This document shows, piece by piece, positions 43,828 through 52,736 of a stretch of 64,000 nt of DNA. The position numbers and the translations under genes are program-made. How positions within the stretch are numbered: the stretch's first letter is position 1; every line of letters begins with the position of its first letter. Below the pieces are notes generated by a model. It ran no database searches. It worked only from the letters and a program-made list of their open reading frames with translations, and had not been told where the DNA came from. Where the stretch lies: positions 4,268,001 through 4,332,000 of the forward strand of contig JADJBV010000001.1 of the NCBI GenBank assembly GCA_016703535.1. The letters are read 5' to 3'. The DNA comes from Deltaproteobacteria bacterium. GTDB lineage: Bacteria > Myxococcota > Kuafuiibacteriia > Kuafuiibacteriales > Kuafuiibacteriaceae.

Positions 43828-44892
43828 TCAGGCTCCAAAGTAGAAGATCAGGCTGGCGATCGCGTCGGCGACGATCACCGCGAAGATGCCCGCCACCACG
43901 GCGACGGTGGTGCTGCGACCGACGGCGTCGGCGCCGCCTCGGGTGCGGAGGCCACAAATTGCGCCGATGGTGACGATCAGCTGGGCAAAGACCACACTCT
44001 TGATCAGCCCCGTCATCAGATCCTTGAGGTACAGCGACTCCTGCAGCCGATCGAAGAAGACCCCCGGCGCGATGTCCAGGTACGAGGTGCACACCAAAAA
44101 TCCGCCGAAGATCCCGGCGGCGTCGGCCAAGATGGTCAAGAGCGGTTGGGTGATGGTGATGGCCAATAGTTTGGGCACCACCAAAAATCGAGTGGGGTGC
44201 AGGCCCAAGGTCTTGAGGGCGTCGATCTCCTCGCTGACCATCATGGTGCCGAGTTCAGCCGCCACCGCCGATCCTGAGCGACCGGCGACGACGATCGCCG
44301 CCATCAAGGGCCCGAGCTCTCGGGTCATGGAGATGCCGATCAGGTTGACCGCAAAGATGTTGGCCCCGAACTGCCTCAGCTGATCGGCGCTCTGCAGGGT
44401 GATGGTCGTGCCCACCAAAAACGAGATCAAACCCACCACGCCGGTGGCCTTCGATCCCATCATCGCCATCTCGTAGAACACCACCGACCAACGAATGCCG
44501 CGCCGCTGCCAGATCCCTTGCACCGTGAAGTAGGCAGCGTCGGCGCAGAGCACCAGGTATTGGAGCGCAACCTCCCGGGCGACGAGGCCCCGTTCGCCCA
44601 TGGTCTCGAACCAACCGGGGCGATTGGGGACCTCGGGTGGGACCTCCTCCAAAAAGGGAAAGAGCTCGAGGGTCCGTTCAACCTCCGGCCGGGCGCCCAT
44701 CAGGTGCAGGCTCCCCCCGTCCTGGCGTAGCCGTCGCGCATAGGTCGCGAGCAACGCCACCCCGGCGCTGTCGATGGACGTGACCGCCGAAAGATCGATC
44801 TCGACCTTCCCACCTTGGGCGATCGCCGTGGCCAGCTCCTTTTCGGCGGCCAACACCCCCTCACGCACCAAAGCTCCGGTGAGGCTCAACAT
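43828..44892 (-). CDS. mlaE: MlaE permease fused to an N-terminal STAS domain
   Basis: Residues 1-90 are a STAS domain (VEIDLSAVTSIDSAGVALLA), which in E. coli is the separate protein MlaB. After a linker, residues about 115-354 are the MlaE permease: GVVGLISFLVGTTITLQ, ELGPLMAAIVVAGRSGSAVAAELGTM and the EAA-like loop EEIDALKTLGLHPTRFLVVP. The STAS domain likely binds the ATPase to stabilise it. Its start overlaps the upstream stop (TGATG), and the ATPase gene follows after 1 bp. Confidence 0.92.
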   Translation of the reverse strand: MLSLTGALVREGVLAAEKELATAIAQGGKVEIDLSAVTSIDSAGVALLATYARRLRQDGGSLHLMGARPEVERTLELFPFLEEVPPEVPNRPGWFETMGERGLVAREVALQYLVLCADAAYFTVQGIWQRRGIRWSVVFYEMAMMGSKATGVVGLISFLVGTTITLQSADQLRQFGANIFAVNLIGISMTRELGPLMAAIVVAGRSGSAVAAELGTMMVSEEIDALKTLGLHPTRFLVVPKLLAITITQPLLTILADAAGIFGGFLVCTSYLDIAPGVFFDRLQESLYLKDLMTGLIKSVVFAQLIVTIGAICGLRTRGGADAVGRSTTVAVVAGIFAVIVADAIASLIFYFGA

Positions 44893-46475
44893 CAGAAGAG
44901 CTCCACCGAAAACCGGAGCAGGACGTCTTGTTGGAGCAGGTCCCTCTCGGCCAAGGCCCGGTCGCGAACGAAGCGGGCCACGTAGTTGAGCGAAAGATAA
45001 GAGGTCAACTTGAGGGCCACCGAACCCTCGATCTCCAGCACGGTCTCTTCGAAGCCGCTGAAGGGCACCAAGGTGTCGATCTGCACGTTGACCAGGAGGA
45101 AACGGGTGGGCCGCACCAACGCCAAAGCGGTGGCCTCGACGCCGACCAGGTTGGAGGAGGCGACCTCACGAAAGGCGGTGCAGCCGGCCTGGCCCGAGTC
45201 GGTCTCGGCGTAGAGGCCTCGGGCCCAGCGGTGACGCGCGCCGACGCCGGTCCGCAAGGTCGTTTCGGCGAAGAGGGTCTTGAGGACCCGGACGTTGATC
45301 CCGGCCCCCTCCCGCAAGGTGGTCAAACCAAATGACGGTGAAAGCCGAAAGGTCGCGGGGGCCGCGGTGGCGGTGCGGCAGTCTTCGATCACCTGACCGT
45401 CGCTGGCGATCTTGGTGAAGCGCACCGGATCTTGGAACTCTTGATCACTCGGGACGATGTTGGTTTCGGCGCCCAGCCGCACGTAAGGCCCCAGCCAAGG
45501 ATAAAGCCGGTACACGTAGAGGGCGTCCAAGCGGAGCCGGTCGTTGGTCTTCACCCACGGCAAGTTCGGGCCCTTGGTCTGGCCTTGTTCAACCTGGAGC
45601 TGGAGCACCAAAGGGTTGTCGAAGATCTCGATGCTCATCCGGCTATCGACGAAAGCCCGCAGCGCGAAGGCCAGGCCGTCGACCTGGCCGATCACGTCCT
45701 TTCGGGAGTTCATCGAGAGATCGCCGCCGAAGACGAAGCTCCCGAAGAAGCCCTCTTGAGGCCGGAAGAGATCTTCGGTGGGCACCTCACCGGCTCCCGC
45801 CAAAGCACCGGTGTCCTTGTTCAGCACCAACAAGAAGTGGGTCAACTTGCCCTCGACCAAACGCACCGTGGCGAAGTCGCGCCGCGCCCGATAGTTGTCG
45901 CCGACTCGGACCACCTTGTAGAGCCCGGATCGCAGGACCCAGGTGCTGACCGGCTCACCCGCTTGTTCGTCGGTGCCGAAGCCGATGCCCATGTACTCGC
46001 GATCTTCGACCCGGATCAGCTCGTAGGTGCCGCGCAAAGAGACGTACTGCTCGTCGACCACGTGGATCTGGAGGCCGGCCCAGCTGACCGGGATCACCGT
46101 GGTGTTGGCCTCTCGCACGCTGGCTTGGACCACCGCTTGTTGAGACACCGCCCCCGAGCCGACCCGGATTTCGTAGGTGCCGGGCGACAACACGATCCGC
46201 ACGCCGGTCGTGCCTTCGGCGATCTTGGTGCCGCCCTGGAGCACCGCCACCGGCGGCTCATCCAAGGGGTTGGTCATGGCGGGGACAAAGATCGCCCCTT
46301 TGCCAAAGGGCAACAACGTCGGGTCCTTTTCGAGTTGGAGGCCGATGGCGCCGGCCGGCCAGCCGTAGTCCCGATCCAGGAGGTCGAAGGCCGCGGGCGC
46401 CTGGTCTTCGGCCCGGGCCGGGGTCACCAGGCCACCGAGCAAAAAGACCGGCAGGATTCGCCAGGGTGCGCGCAT
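44892..46475 (-). CDS. Predicted outer membrane barrel protein of the lipid transport operon
   Basis: The 527-residue protein has a signal peptide (ILPVFLLGGLVTPARA). Residues about 70-215 look like two beta-sandwich modules (VRIVLSPGTYEIRVGSG; STWVLRSGLYKVVRVGDNYR). From about 245 to the end, amphipathic strands alternate, and the last residues (DVLLRFSVELF) end in Phe as many outer-membrane barrels do. No family is recognised. Overlap with mlaE (TGATG) and distance from other barrel genes make an outer-membrane partner for lipid transport plausible (inference). Confidence 0.65.
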   Translation of the reverse strand: MRAPWRILPVFLLGGLVTPARAEDQAPAAFDLLDRDYGWPAGAIGLQLEKDPTLLPFGKGAIFVPAMTNPLDEPPVAVLQGGTKIAEGTTGVRIVLSPGTYEIRVGSGAVSQQAVVQASVREANTTVIPVSWAGLQIHVVDEQYVSLRGTYELIRVEDREYMGIGFGTDEQAGEPVSTWVLRSGLYKVVRVGDNYRARRDFATVRLVEGKLTHFLLVLNKDTGALAGAGEVPTEDLFRPQEGFFGSFVFGGDLSMNSRKDVIGQVDGLAFALRAFVDSRMSIEIFDNPLVLQLQVEQGQTKGPNLPWVKTNDRLRLDALYVYRLYPWLGPYVRLGAETNIVPSDQEFQDPVRFTKIASDGQVIEDCRTATAAPATFRLSPSFGLTTLREGAGINVRVLKTLFAETTLRTGVGARHRWARGLYAETDSGQAGCTAFREVASSNLVGVEATALALVRPTRFLLVNVQIDTLVPFSGFEETVLEIEGSVALKLTSYLSLNYVARFVRDRALAERDLLQQDVLLRFSVELF

Positions 46476-46502
46476 CCGCACCCTAGCCTGTAGCACCAAT
46501 CC

Positions 46503-47585
46503 CTACTGGGGGAACAGGGTGGGGGAGACGTCCATGTAGCCCTCTCCGTCGAGGGCTTGCATGAACGCCACCACCGCATCGACCTCGGCGTCGGTGAGGT
46601 TCAGAGGCCGGATCTTGGGGGACAGATAAGGGTTCTTGTTCCCGCCTTTGTTGTAGTGCTGCACGACCTCTTTTAGCGTCCCGATCGAGCCATCGTGCAT
46701 ATACGGCGCGTGTTTAGTGACGTCGCGTAGGCCCGGGGTCTTGAAGGCGCCGGTGTCCTCCGGCTTCTTGCTGATCGCCGAACGCCCTTCGTCCTTGAAG
46801 GCCTTTTTCGACTCATCCCAGCCGATGCCGAGGTTGTGAAAGAGGCTGTCTGTGTAATTTTGCCCCAGGTGGCACTGGTTGCACTCGGCCTTGCCGAAGA
46901 AGAGCGCCTTGCCCTGCTTGATCTGCTCGTTGCCCACGGTCTCGTCACCGTCGGCCATCTTGTCGGCGATCGAGTTGCCGCTGACCCGGGTGCGCTCGTA
47001 GTCGGCGATGGCCTTGGCCACCTTTTGGATGGTGATCTCTGGCGAGCCAAAAGCCTGCTGAAAATATTTAGTGTAGCTGGTCTGCTGGATCGTCGCGACC
47101 ACCGCGTCGTGGCTGTTGCCCATCTCGATCGGGTTGGCCATCGGGCCGATCGCCTGCGCCTCGAGGGAGTCGGCCCGGCCGTCCCAGAAGAAGTTGGGGT
47201 AGATGGTCCAAGCTTGGTTGGTGAAGCTCGGCGCCTTGCGCCCACCCTTTTGGCCGCCGATGCCGGTCGACACCGGGGTGGTCTCGGAGAAGGCGTTTTC
47301 GGGGCGGTGGCAGGTCGCGCAAGCCACCGTGCCGTCCTTGCTGAGGCGCTTGTCGAAGAACAACCAACGCCCCAAACGGACCGTCTCGGGCTTGGGCGGA
47401 TCCGAAAGCTCCTCGAAGGTCTGGGAGATGCCGAGGGGCAAGGTCGGCAGCGGCTTGACGGGGTTGTCGGCCTCCAGGGCCTCGACGCCGGTCAGGGCCC
47501 CAGCGGCGGTTTCGGTTGGGGGAGTTTTGCTCGCGCAGGCGGCCAAGGTGGCCAAGCCCAACACGGTCGAAGAGACGCGTTTCAT
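46503..47585 (-). CDS. Di-heme cytochrome c peroxidase/MauG-family lipoprotein
   Basis: The 360-residue protein has lipobox LAA-C (Cys17). Two c-type heme sites are present: CATCH at 89-93 and CNQCH at 235-239. Family marks include LGRWLFFDKRLSKDGTVACA, TGIGG, FWDGRADSLEAQA, RDVTKHAPYMHDGS and LTDAEVDAVVAFMQAL. It would reduce peroxide or oxidise a partner protein in the periplasm. The frame is open to 47750, but ATG 47585 begins the signal peptide. It ends 27 bp before the operon led by the barrel protein, so read-through into the lipid transport genes is possible. Confidence 0.9.
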   Translation of the reverse strand: MKRVSSTVLGLATLAACASKTPPTETAAGALTGVEALEADNPVKPLPTLPLGISQTFEELSDPPKPETVRLGRWLFFDKRLSKDGTVACATCHRPENAFSETTPVSTGIGGQKGGRKAPSFTNQAWTIYPNFFWDGRADSLEAQAIGPMANPIEMGNSHDAVVATIQQTSYTKYFQQAFGSPEITIQKVAKAIADYERTRVSGNSIADKMADGDETVGNEQIKQGKALFFGKAECNQCHLGQNYTDSLFHNLGIGWDESKKAFKDEGRSAISKKPEDTGAFKTPGLRDVTKHAPYMHDGSIGTLKEVVQHYNKGGNKNPYLSPKIRPLNLTDAEVDAVVAFMQALDGEGYMDVSPTLFPQ

Positions 47586-47667
47586 GGCCGCTCTAAAGCC
47601 GTGAAGTTGGGAGGGAGTCAAGACGCGGCGTTGCTCGTACCCGTCTCGTCCCGGTAACCTCGACGGG

Positions 47668-49811
47668 ATGTGGCGCGGGGTCAAAGGTGCCCTTGCGTGT
47701 TGGGCACTCTCGGCCTGCGTGGCGCCTGAAACCGCGCCCCTCCCCGACACGACCGCCGAGAGCTGGCTGGTCGCCTCCTTCGAGGGTGAGGTCCTGCATC
47801 ATCTGTTCGCGGCGGGGAACGGGGAGCTCTCTGCCCGCGGCTGGGCTGGGACCGAAGGCGAGACCTTGGTCTTGCTGCCGTTGCCCTGGTCCTTGGAGGC
47901 CCTCCAGCTGGCCTCGGGGCCCGTGACAATCCCTGACCCTCAAGCCGTGGCCCGGGAGCTGCCGCAGGAGATCCCGATCTTCCTGCTGGAGGATGCCGGC
48001 TGGGCGGAGCCCGAGGACGGCCGACCCTGGCGCACCCGGATCCGGTTGCCGCGTTTTCTCCCGAGCGAGTGCGCCGCCGTCGGGGGATGTTTGGCGACCG
48101 CGTGGCCCCACTGCCAGCTCGATTGCCCGGCGGTGGTCGTGGCGCCACCCGCACCTCCGCTGGCCGCCAACCTGCCGACGATCACCCGGCCTGAGTGTGA
48201 GCGCGGCGCCACCGGGTTGTTGTCCGGGCGCTGCGTGGACTTCCAGGCGGCCTGTGCCGAGGCCTGGCCGCCGGACTTGGTGAATCAGCCCGAGGTGATC
48301 TTCGCGGACGCCACCGCCGCCCCGCCCGGCCTGGGGACCGCTTCGGTTCCCTACGCCGACCTCTCCGCCGCGATCGCCTCGGCCCCCGAGGGTGGGATCG
48401 TCGCCCTCCGCGGCGCCTTCGCCGGCAACTTGGTGCTCCGCGATCGTCGGCTGACCCTCCGCGGCCTCTGCCCAAACCGCAGCCGCTTGACCACCCGCAC
48501 CGGCACCACGGTGCTCCTTCAGGGCGGGATGATCGGCCTCGAGGGCTTGAGCGTCCTTGGCCCCCGGGCGCTGGGGGTCGACGGCGGCCAACACCGGGGC
48601 GCTCACCTCTACCTGGAGGCTGAGACGGGGCTGCACGTCGCCGCGGGAGAGATCGAGACCAGCACGGTGGTGGTGAGGAGCACCGGCACGAGCGTGCGGG
48701 TCCGAAGTGGAACCTGGCGCGGAGGTGAGGTCGAGTTGCTCGTGGAAGGGGGTGACGGGGTTCGGGTCGCCTCGGGCGCTACCGCCGAACTGGAGGCGCT
48801 GCGGATCGTCGCCTCCGCCGGCGCGCAATCTCCGATCGTCGTGACCGGCGGGCTCGAGCTCTCGGACTCGATCGTGGAAGGCCCCTTCGCAGACTCCACC
48901 CTGATCGATCTCGGGGGTCGGCTCTCCATCCGCAACGTCCGGCTCCTGGCCAGCGGCTCCCACGGGCTGCTCGTCGACCAGGGATCCACGCTGGAGCTGG
49001 ACACCGTCGAGATCGCCAACGCCGGCGTCCATGGCCTGTTGGTCCGCGACTCGGCCTTCATGGGCATGGACCTCTGGGTGCACGACATCGTCGGGACCGC
49101 CGATGGTTTTGGCCAAGCGGTCGTCCTGAACCACAACCAAGCTCAGCTGCTGGAGCGGGTGCGGATCGAAAACGTCATCGAGGGGATCTTGATCGACCCT
49201 CCCGCCAAGCCCGAAACGGGCCCGGTCACGCTGAGGGACGTGGAGATCTCCGACTGCAAGACCTACGGGATGACACTCCAGGGTGGGGTGGGGTGGACCA
49301 GCCCGTCGACTACCTGCTGGAGCGGGCCCGAATCCGCAACGCTGGCCTCGATGGTCTGCGGCTGCGGCGCTTCTCGGTCCCGGTCGTGAGCGACCTCTGG
49401 ATCGAGGATGTCGGCGTTGAAGGGATCGACGTCAGCGGCGACTACGCCGTGCAGATCTCCCGGGCCAAGGTCCAAAGGACGGGGGCCGCCTGCTACAAGT
49501 CCAACCTGTCCCAATCCTTCCAGACCGAGATCGAACGGCAACAAATCGAAGACCTGGACCTCTCCGAGCCCGGGCGCGCCGGCGGTACACCGATCGGCTT
49601 GTACCTCTTGCGGGGCAGCTTCACCTTCCGGCGAGTTCGAGTGGCGGGCTCGGCCTTGGGGGTCCTGGTGCAAGGGGCCATCGACACCCGATTGGAGGGG
49701 GCCGAACTGGTGCGCAACGAAGTGGGCATGGACCTCTCCGCGGTCACCGACGATCTCCCGCTGCTGACCGGGGTCCACTTCGAGGACAACACGACCAACC
49801 TGAGGGAGTAG
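47668..49811 (+). pseudogene. Right-handed beta-helix lipoprotein (family member 3), frameshifted by a 5-bp slippage
   Basis: The ATG at 47668 opens a lipoprotein (lipobox LSA-C) with the family Cys belt (ECAAVGGCLA, CQLDCPAVVVAPPAPP) and beta-helix coils. The frame runs to 49389, but from about 49290 the matching beta-helix sequence continues in another frame (QPVDYLLERARIRNAGLDGL) to the stop at 49811. The switch falls in GGGT-GGGGT-GGGGT-GG at 49281-49296. Removing one GGGGT unit restores one frame of 712 residues. As read, the first frame adds a short junk tail after the shift. It may be a true inactivation, a phase-variable gene or a sequencing error. Confidence 0.78.
49281..49296. repeat. 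GGGGT pentanucleotide repeat at frameshift
   Basis: Two full GGGGT units preceded by GGGT and followed by GG lie inside the beta-helix lipoprotein gene. One unit fewer makes the gene a single open frame, so the site marks a one-unit slippage event. Confidence 0.85.
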
Positions 49812-49847
49812 GTCCCCCGGGGTGGCTCGGAAAACATGAGGGTTGCC

Positions 49848-51188
49848 TCAGGTTTGGGGCGTACACCCTTCGCCAAGTTCGGTGGTCCACTCGACGAAGC
49901 TGTTGCGCAGCTCGAAGGTCGGCATCCGATCTCGGATCACCGGGTCGAGGTCGCCGCTCTGGATCAGCTGATCCAAGATGTCGACGCCGATCGGCTGCAG
50001 GAACACCCGCAGGGTGATGCGATCGGCCAGCCCCGGGATCCGGTAGGTCCTCCGGTAGTGCGGGTTGACGTAGTCCGGATCCCACGGGGCGATCGTGGTC
50101 GGCGCGATCAACAGCTGCCCTTCATAACGATCGGCGGCCCAGAAGGTGTGCACCTCTTGGCCTTGGGTGTCGTAGAGCCGATCGCCCAAACGCCAAAGGT
50201 TGGGATCCACCAGATCGACCAAACGTTGGCCCGGGGCCAAAGCACCGCTGGAGAAGACCACCTCCCCGCCCAAGGTCGCGATCAGCTCCACGTGGACCCG
50301 GCGATCGGCGGAGGCGCCGCTGGGGAAGGCGTGGCCCGCGGCAAAGTTTTCGAGATCGACCTCGACGTCGAGGCCCCCCGTTACCCGGGTCACGCAGAGC
50401 TGGTTGAACAAGGTGGGATCGAGCTGCCGCTGCACCTCGTTCCGTTGGGCCTCCATCTCGGGCCAAGGGGTCAAGGCCACGTCGACGGCGGCGAAGGTGT
50501 GGGCCTGGACCCGGCGTACCTTGACGCCCGGATAATCCGCAGCGAGGCCGTCGCGCCCGGCCATGTGGCAACGGCCGCAGGTCTGGAGTTCGGCCGGGGT
50601 GTCGTGGCTGTAGAGCGACGCCTGCCACTCTTGGTAGGTCCGTTCGATGGCCACACCTTTGGGGCTGACCACGTCGTGGCAGGGGCCACACAAGGTCGAG
50701 GAGTCCCGTTGGGTGCGATCGTGGAGCGCCGAATATTCGGAGTGGTGGGCCTCGTTGTCGACCGGGTCTTCGATGCCGCCGCGCAAGACCAGATCGTCCG
50801 ACAGGACCAGCGGGTTGTTGTGTTCACCTTCCACCGCCTCGACCGAGTGGCAGAAGTAGCAGGTCACGCCCTTCATCGGCCGCGGCACGTCGGCCAGGTT
50901 CAGGCCGTCGTGGGTCAAGCCCTCCTCGAGCGCGATCGGCGCGTGGCACTTGACGCAGAAGTCACCCAAGGCGCCGTTGGTCTCCCGTTGGCCTTTTTGG
51001 TTGAGGGCCAAAAACACCGGATCGTCGGCGGCGTAGGCGTGCATGCTGCCCGACCACTCCCGGTAGTGATCCGGGTGGCAATCTTTGCAGTTGGCGGGAT
51101 CCAGGAGATCGGCCCGCTCCAAGGTCTTGCCGCTGCAAGCCGCCAAGGCCGCCAAAGCGAAGAACACTGTGGCCCGCTGCACCTTCAT
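49848..51188 (-). CDS. Pentaheme cytochrome c lipoprotein
   Basis: The 446-residue protein has lipobox LAA-C (Cys18). Five CxxCH heme sites lie at 34-38, 78-82, 110-114, 167-171 and 204-208, with several free His for distal ligation (GSMHAY, DEAHHSEYSALHD-type segments). The first half resembles the NrfB/cytochrome c554-like multiheme fold. Residues about 215-446 have no heme site and look like a beta-sandwich (VDLENFAAGHAFPSGASADR). The start is the ATG at 51188; longer frames lack a signal. It is coupled to the gene at 51185 (ATGA). An electron carrier at the cell surface or periplasm is inferred. Confidence 0.88.
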   Translation of the reverse strand: MKVQRATVFFALAALAACSGKTLERADLLDPANCKDCHPDHYREWSGSMHAYAADDPVFLALNQKGQRETNGALGDFCVKCHAPIALEEGLTHDGLNLADVPRPMKGVTCYFCHSVEAVEGEHNNPLVLSDDLVLRGGIEDPVDNEAHHSEYSALHDRTQRDSSTLCGPCHDVVSPKGVAIERTYQEWQASLYSHDTPAELQTCGRCHMAGRDGLAADYPGVKVRRVQAHTFAAVDVALTPWPEMEAQRNEVQRQLDPTLFNQLCVTRVTGGLDVEVDLENFAAGHAFPSGASADRRVHVELIATLGGEVVFSSGALAPGQRLVDLVDPNLWRLGDRLYDTQGQEVHTFWAADRYEGQLLIAPTTIAPWDPDYVNPHYRRTYRIPGLADRITLRVFLQPIGVDILDQLIQSGDLDPVIRDRMPTFELRNSFVEWTTELGEGCTPQT

Positions 51189-51583
51189 CGCGGGGCCCCG
51201 GCGGCGATCCACTGGCCGATCGAACAGCGGGCCTCGGCGCTCAGCGGCTGGCCCGGAGGCATTTGAAAGGTGGCGTCGGTGCTGTGCAATCGCTTCGACA
51301 AGACGCTGCACGTCGGGTCACCGGGCGTGACCCGCCCACCCGCGACCAAGGCCTGATAACTCTGCTCGACGTCGCCGAAGGTCACCCCACCGGCGTTGCC
51401 ATCGGGGGCGTGGCAAGCGCCCCCGGCTTGGGCGCAGGAGGGCTTGAGGGTTCGGTTGTAGACCTGATCGAAGGTGGGCGAATAAAGCGGCGTGCAGCTC
51501 GCTTCGAAGGTGGCGCAGGTCGGCTCGTCTTCACCGCAGCCGAACGCGCCCCACAACACGGCGATCTGGGCCCAGCGACGCAT
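51185..51583 (-). CDS. Small Cys-rich lipoprotein, cytochrome-like fragment
   Basis: The 132-residue lipoprotein has lipobox AFG-C. The motif LKPSCAQAGGACHAPDGN followed by GGVTFGDVEQSYQAL and MPPGQPLSAE is the pattern of the planctomycete/myxobacterial type of c-like domain, in which the heme-site Cys residues are widely spaced (CxxxxxCH). Heme attachment is uncertain. It overlaps the pentaheme gene by 4 bp and the YtkA-like gene by one base, so it is part of the same operon. Confidence 0.7.
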   Translation of the reverse strand: MRRWAQIAVLWGAFGCGEDEPTCATFEASCTPLYSPTFDQVYNRTLKPSCAQAGGACHAPDGNAGGVTFGDVEQSYQALVAGGRVTPGDPTCSVLSKRLHSTDATFQMPPGQPLSAEARCSIGQWIAAGAPR

Positions 51584-52044
51584 CAACCCTCGACGCAGAA
51601 GGCGAACTTGGCGGTGTCTTTGGTGCCGCCGCGCCCGATGGTGAAGGTGAACTCCCAGAGCCCGCCCATGAAGATGTCGAAGGGCCCGACCTGGTAGCGC
51701 CCTTGATCTTGGGGCGCCGCCGAGAGGTTGTTGGGGGAGGTGCCGTGCCCGTGGTCAGGCATCCAGCTGCGCAAGACAAGTTGCGCATCGTCGATCGGCG
51801 CACCGGCCGGGTCGGCCAAGCGGAGGGACCAGACGTTCATGCCTCGATCCGGTGCTTTGGCCTGGCCTTCGACCTCGGTGCTCTCCAACGCCAGCTGGTA
51901 GGTGCCGGCGGCGCTGCCCTTGGAGAGGCCATCCACGTAGGTGTCGCCTCGCGTTTCACCGTCGCAGAGGCGCTGATCCGAAGGATCGCCGTCACTGCAG
52001 GCGATCATCCCCAGGAAACTCAGCAGCAGCACCCGTTGGATCAT
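51583..52044 (-). CDS. YtkA/FixH-like lipoprotein
   Basis: The 153-residue lipoprotein has lipobox MIA-C (Cys16). The C-terminal 85 residues carry the YtkA-like Ig-type pattern: SWMPDHGHGTSPNN, GRYQVGPFDIFMGGLWEFTF and a final Cys. YtkA/FixH-like domains occur beside cytochrome and copper genes, and the HGH motif could bind metal. A palindrome variant (51768-51787) encodes AQLVLR. It is the third gene back in the pentaheme operon. Confidence 0.72.
   Translation of the reverse strand: MIQRVLLLSFLGMIACSDGDPSDQRLCDGETRGDTYVDGLSKGSAAGTYQLALESTEVEGQAKAPDRGMNVWSLRLADPAGAPIDDAQLVLRSWMPDHGHGTSPNNLSAAPQDQGRYQVGPFDIFMGGLWEFTFTIGRGGTKDTAKFAFCVEG
51768..51787. repeat. Variant palindrome related to the recurrent element
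   Basis: TGCGCAAGACAAGTTGCGCA; 7-bp arms with a 6-base centre sharing the ACAA core. In the YtkA-like gene. Confidence 0.6.
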
Positions 52045-52085
52045 CGCAACTTCAGTGTTCTCAAAACGAAGCGACCTGACAAGCC

Positions 52086-52736
52086 TCAGGGCGTAGGTTC
52101 CTGCACCCGGGCCAACAAGGCTCGCCCAAAACGCTCGACCAGGGCCGCCCCCAAGACGTCGGTTGAGGTGCCGGTCAGATCCAGGCCTTCGAGCCACCGG
52201 GGGCCGTCCACCTCGAGGACGATCTGGGCCTCGGGTCGATCCGCCGACAACTCGAGGGGTGGGTTGAGCTCCAGCTGGGGGCGAACCCAGGCCGGGCTCT
52301 CGATCCGCACGGTCTGGGCCGGCGTATCCACCTCCAAGGTCAACTGGAGGGTCGGGGCCTGGGCGCTGGGCGCAAACAGGGGCGTGACACCACAATAACG
52401 GCCGACCGCCGGGTGCAGCTCGACCGGCGTGAGGGCGGGCACGAACAGCGGCATGGCCTGACCCGCCGGGCCGATCGACGGCGGTGGGCCCGAGTGGGCA
52501 TAAGCGGTGGACACCGGCGCGAAGGCCCGCCACACCGCCGCCGCTGTGCTTGGACACGGCTCCAGGTGGACCTCTTGCAGCAACAAGACCCCATCGGTCA
52601 GCCGCACGGTCGGGCCCAAAGACAAGGCGATCGCCCTTTCGGCCGACAGATCGATCTGCACCAAGGTGCCCGACTCGTGGATCACACACGCCGGCAAGGC
52701 CCACAACAACCCGAGCACCAGCCGCTCAGAGATCAT
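52086..52736 (-). CDS. Unidentified lipoprotein of the cytochrome cluster
   Basis: The 216-residue protein has lipobox LPA-C (Cys17). The body is rich in beta strands (TDGVLLLQEVHLEPC, TLQLTLEVDTPAQTVRI). Two Cys (in LEPC and RYCGV) could form a disulfide or bind metal. No family is recognised; MbnP-like copper proteins encoded near cytochromes have a comparable size and strand layout, but the match is not firm. It overlaps the barrel gene upstream by 11 bp and precedes the YtkA-like gene by 41 bp. Confidence 0.6.
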   Translation of the reverse strand: MISERLVLGLLWALPACVIHESGTLVQIDLSAERAIALSLGPTVRLTDGVLLLQEVHLEPCPSTAAAVWRAFAPVSTAYAHSGPPPSIGPAGQAMPLFVPALTPVELHPAVGRYCGVTPLFAPSAQAPTLQLTLEVDTPAQTVRIESPAWVRPQLELNPPLELSADRPEAQIVLEVDGPRWLEGLDLTGTSTDVLGAALVERFGRALLARVQEPTP

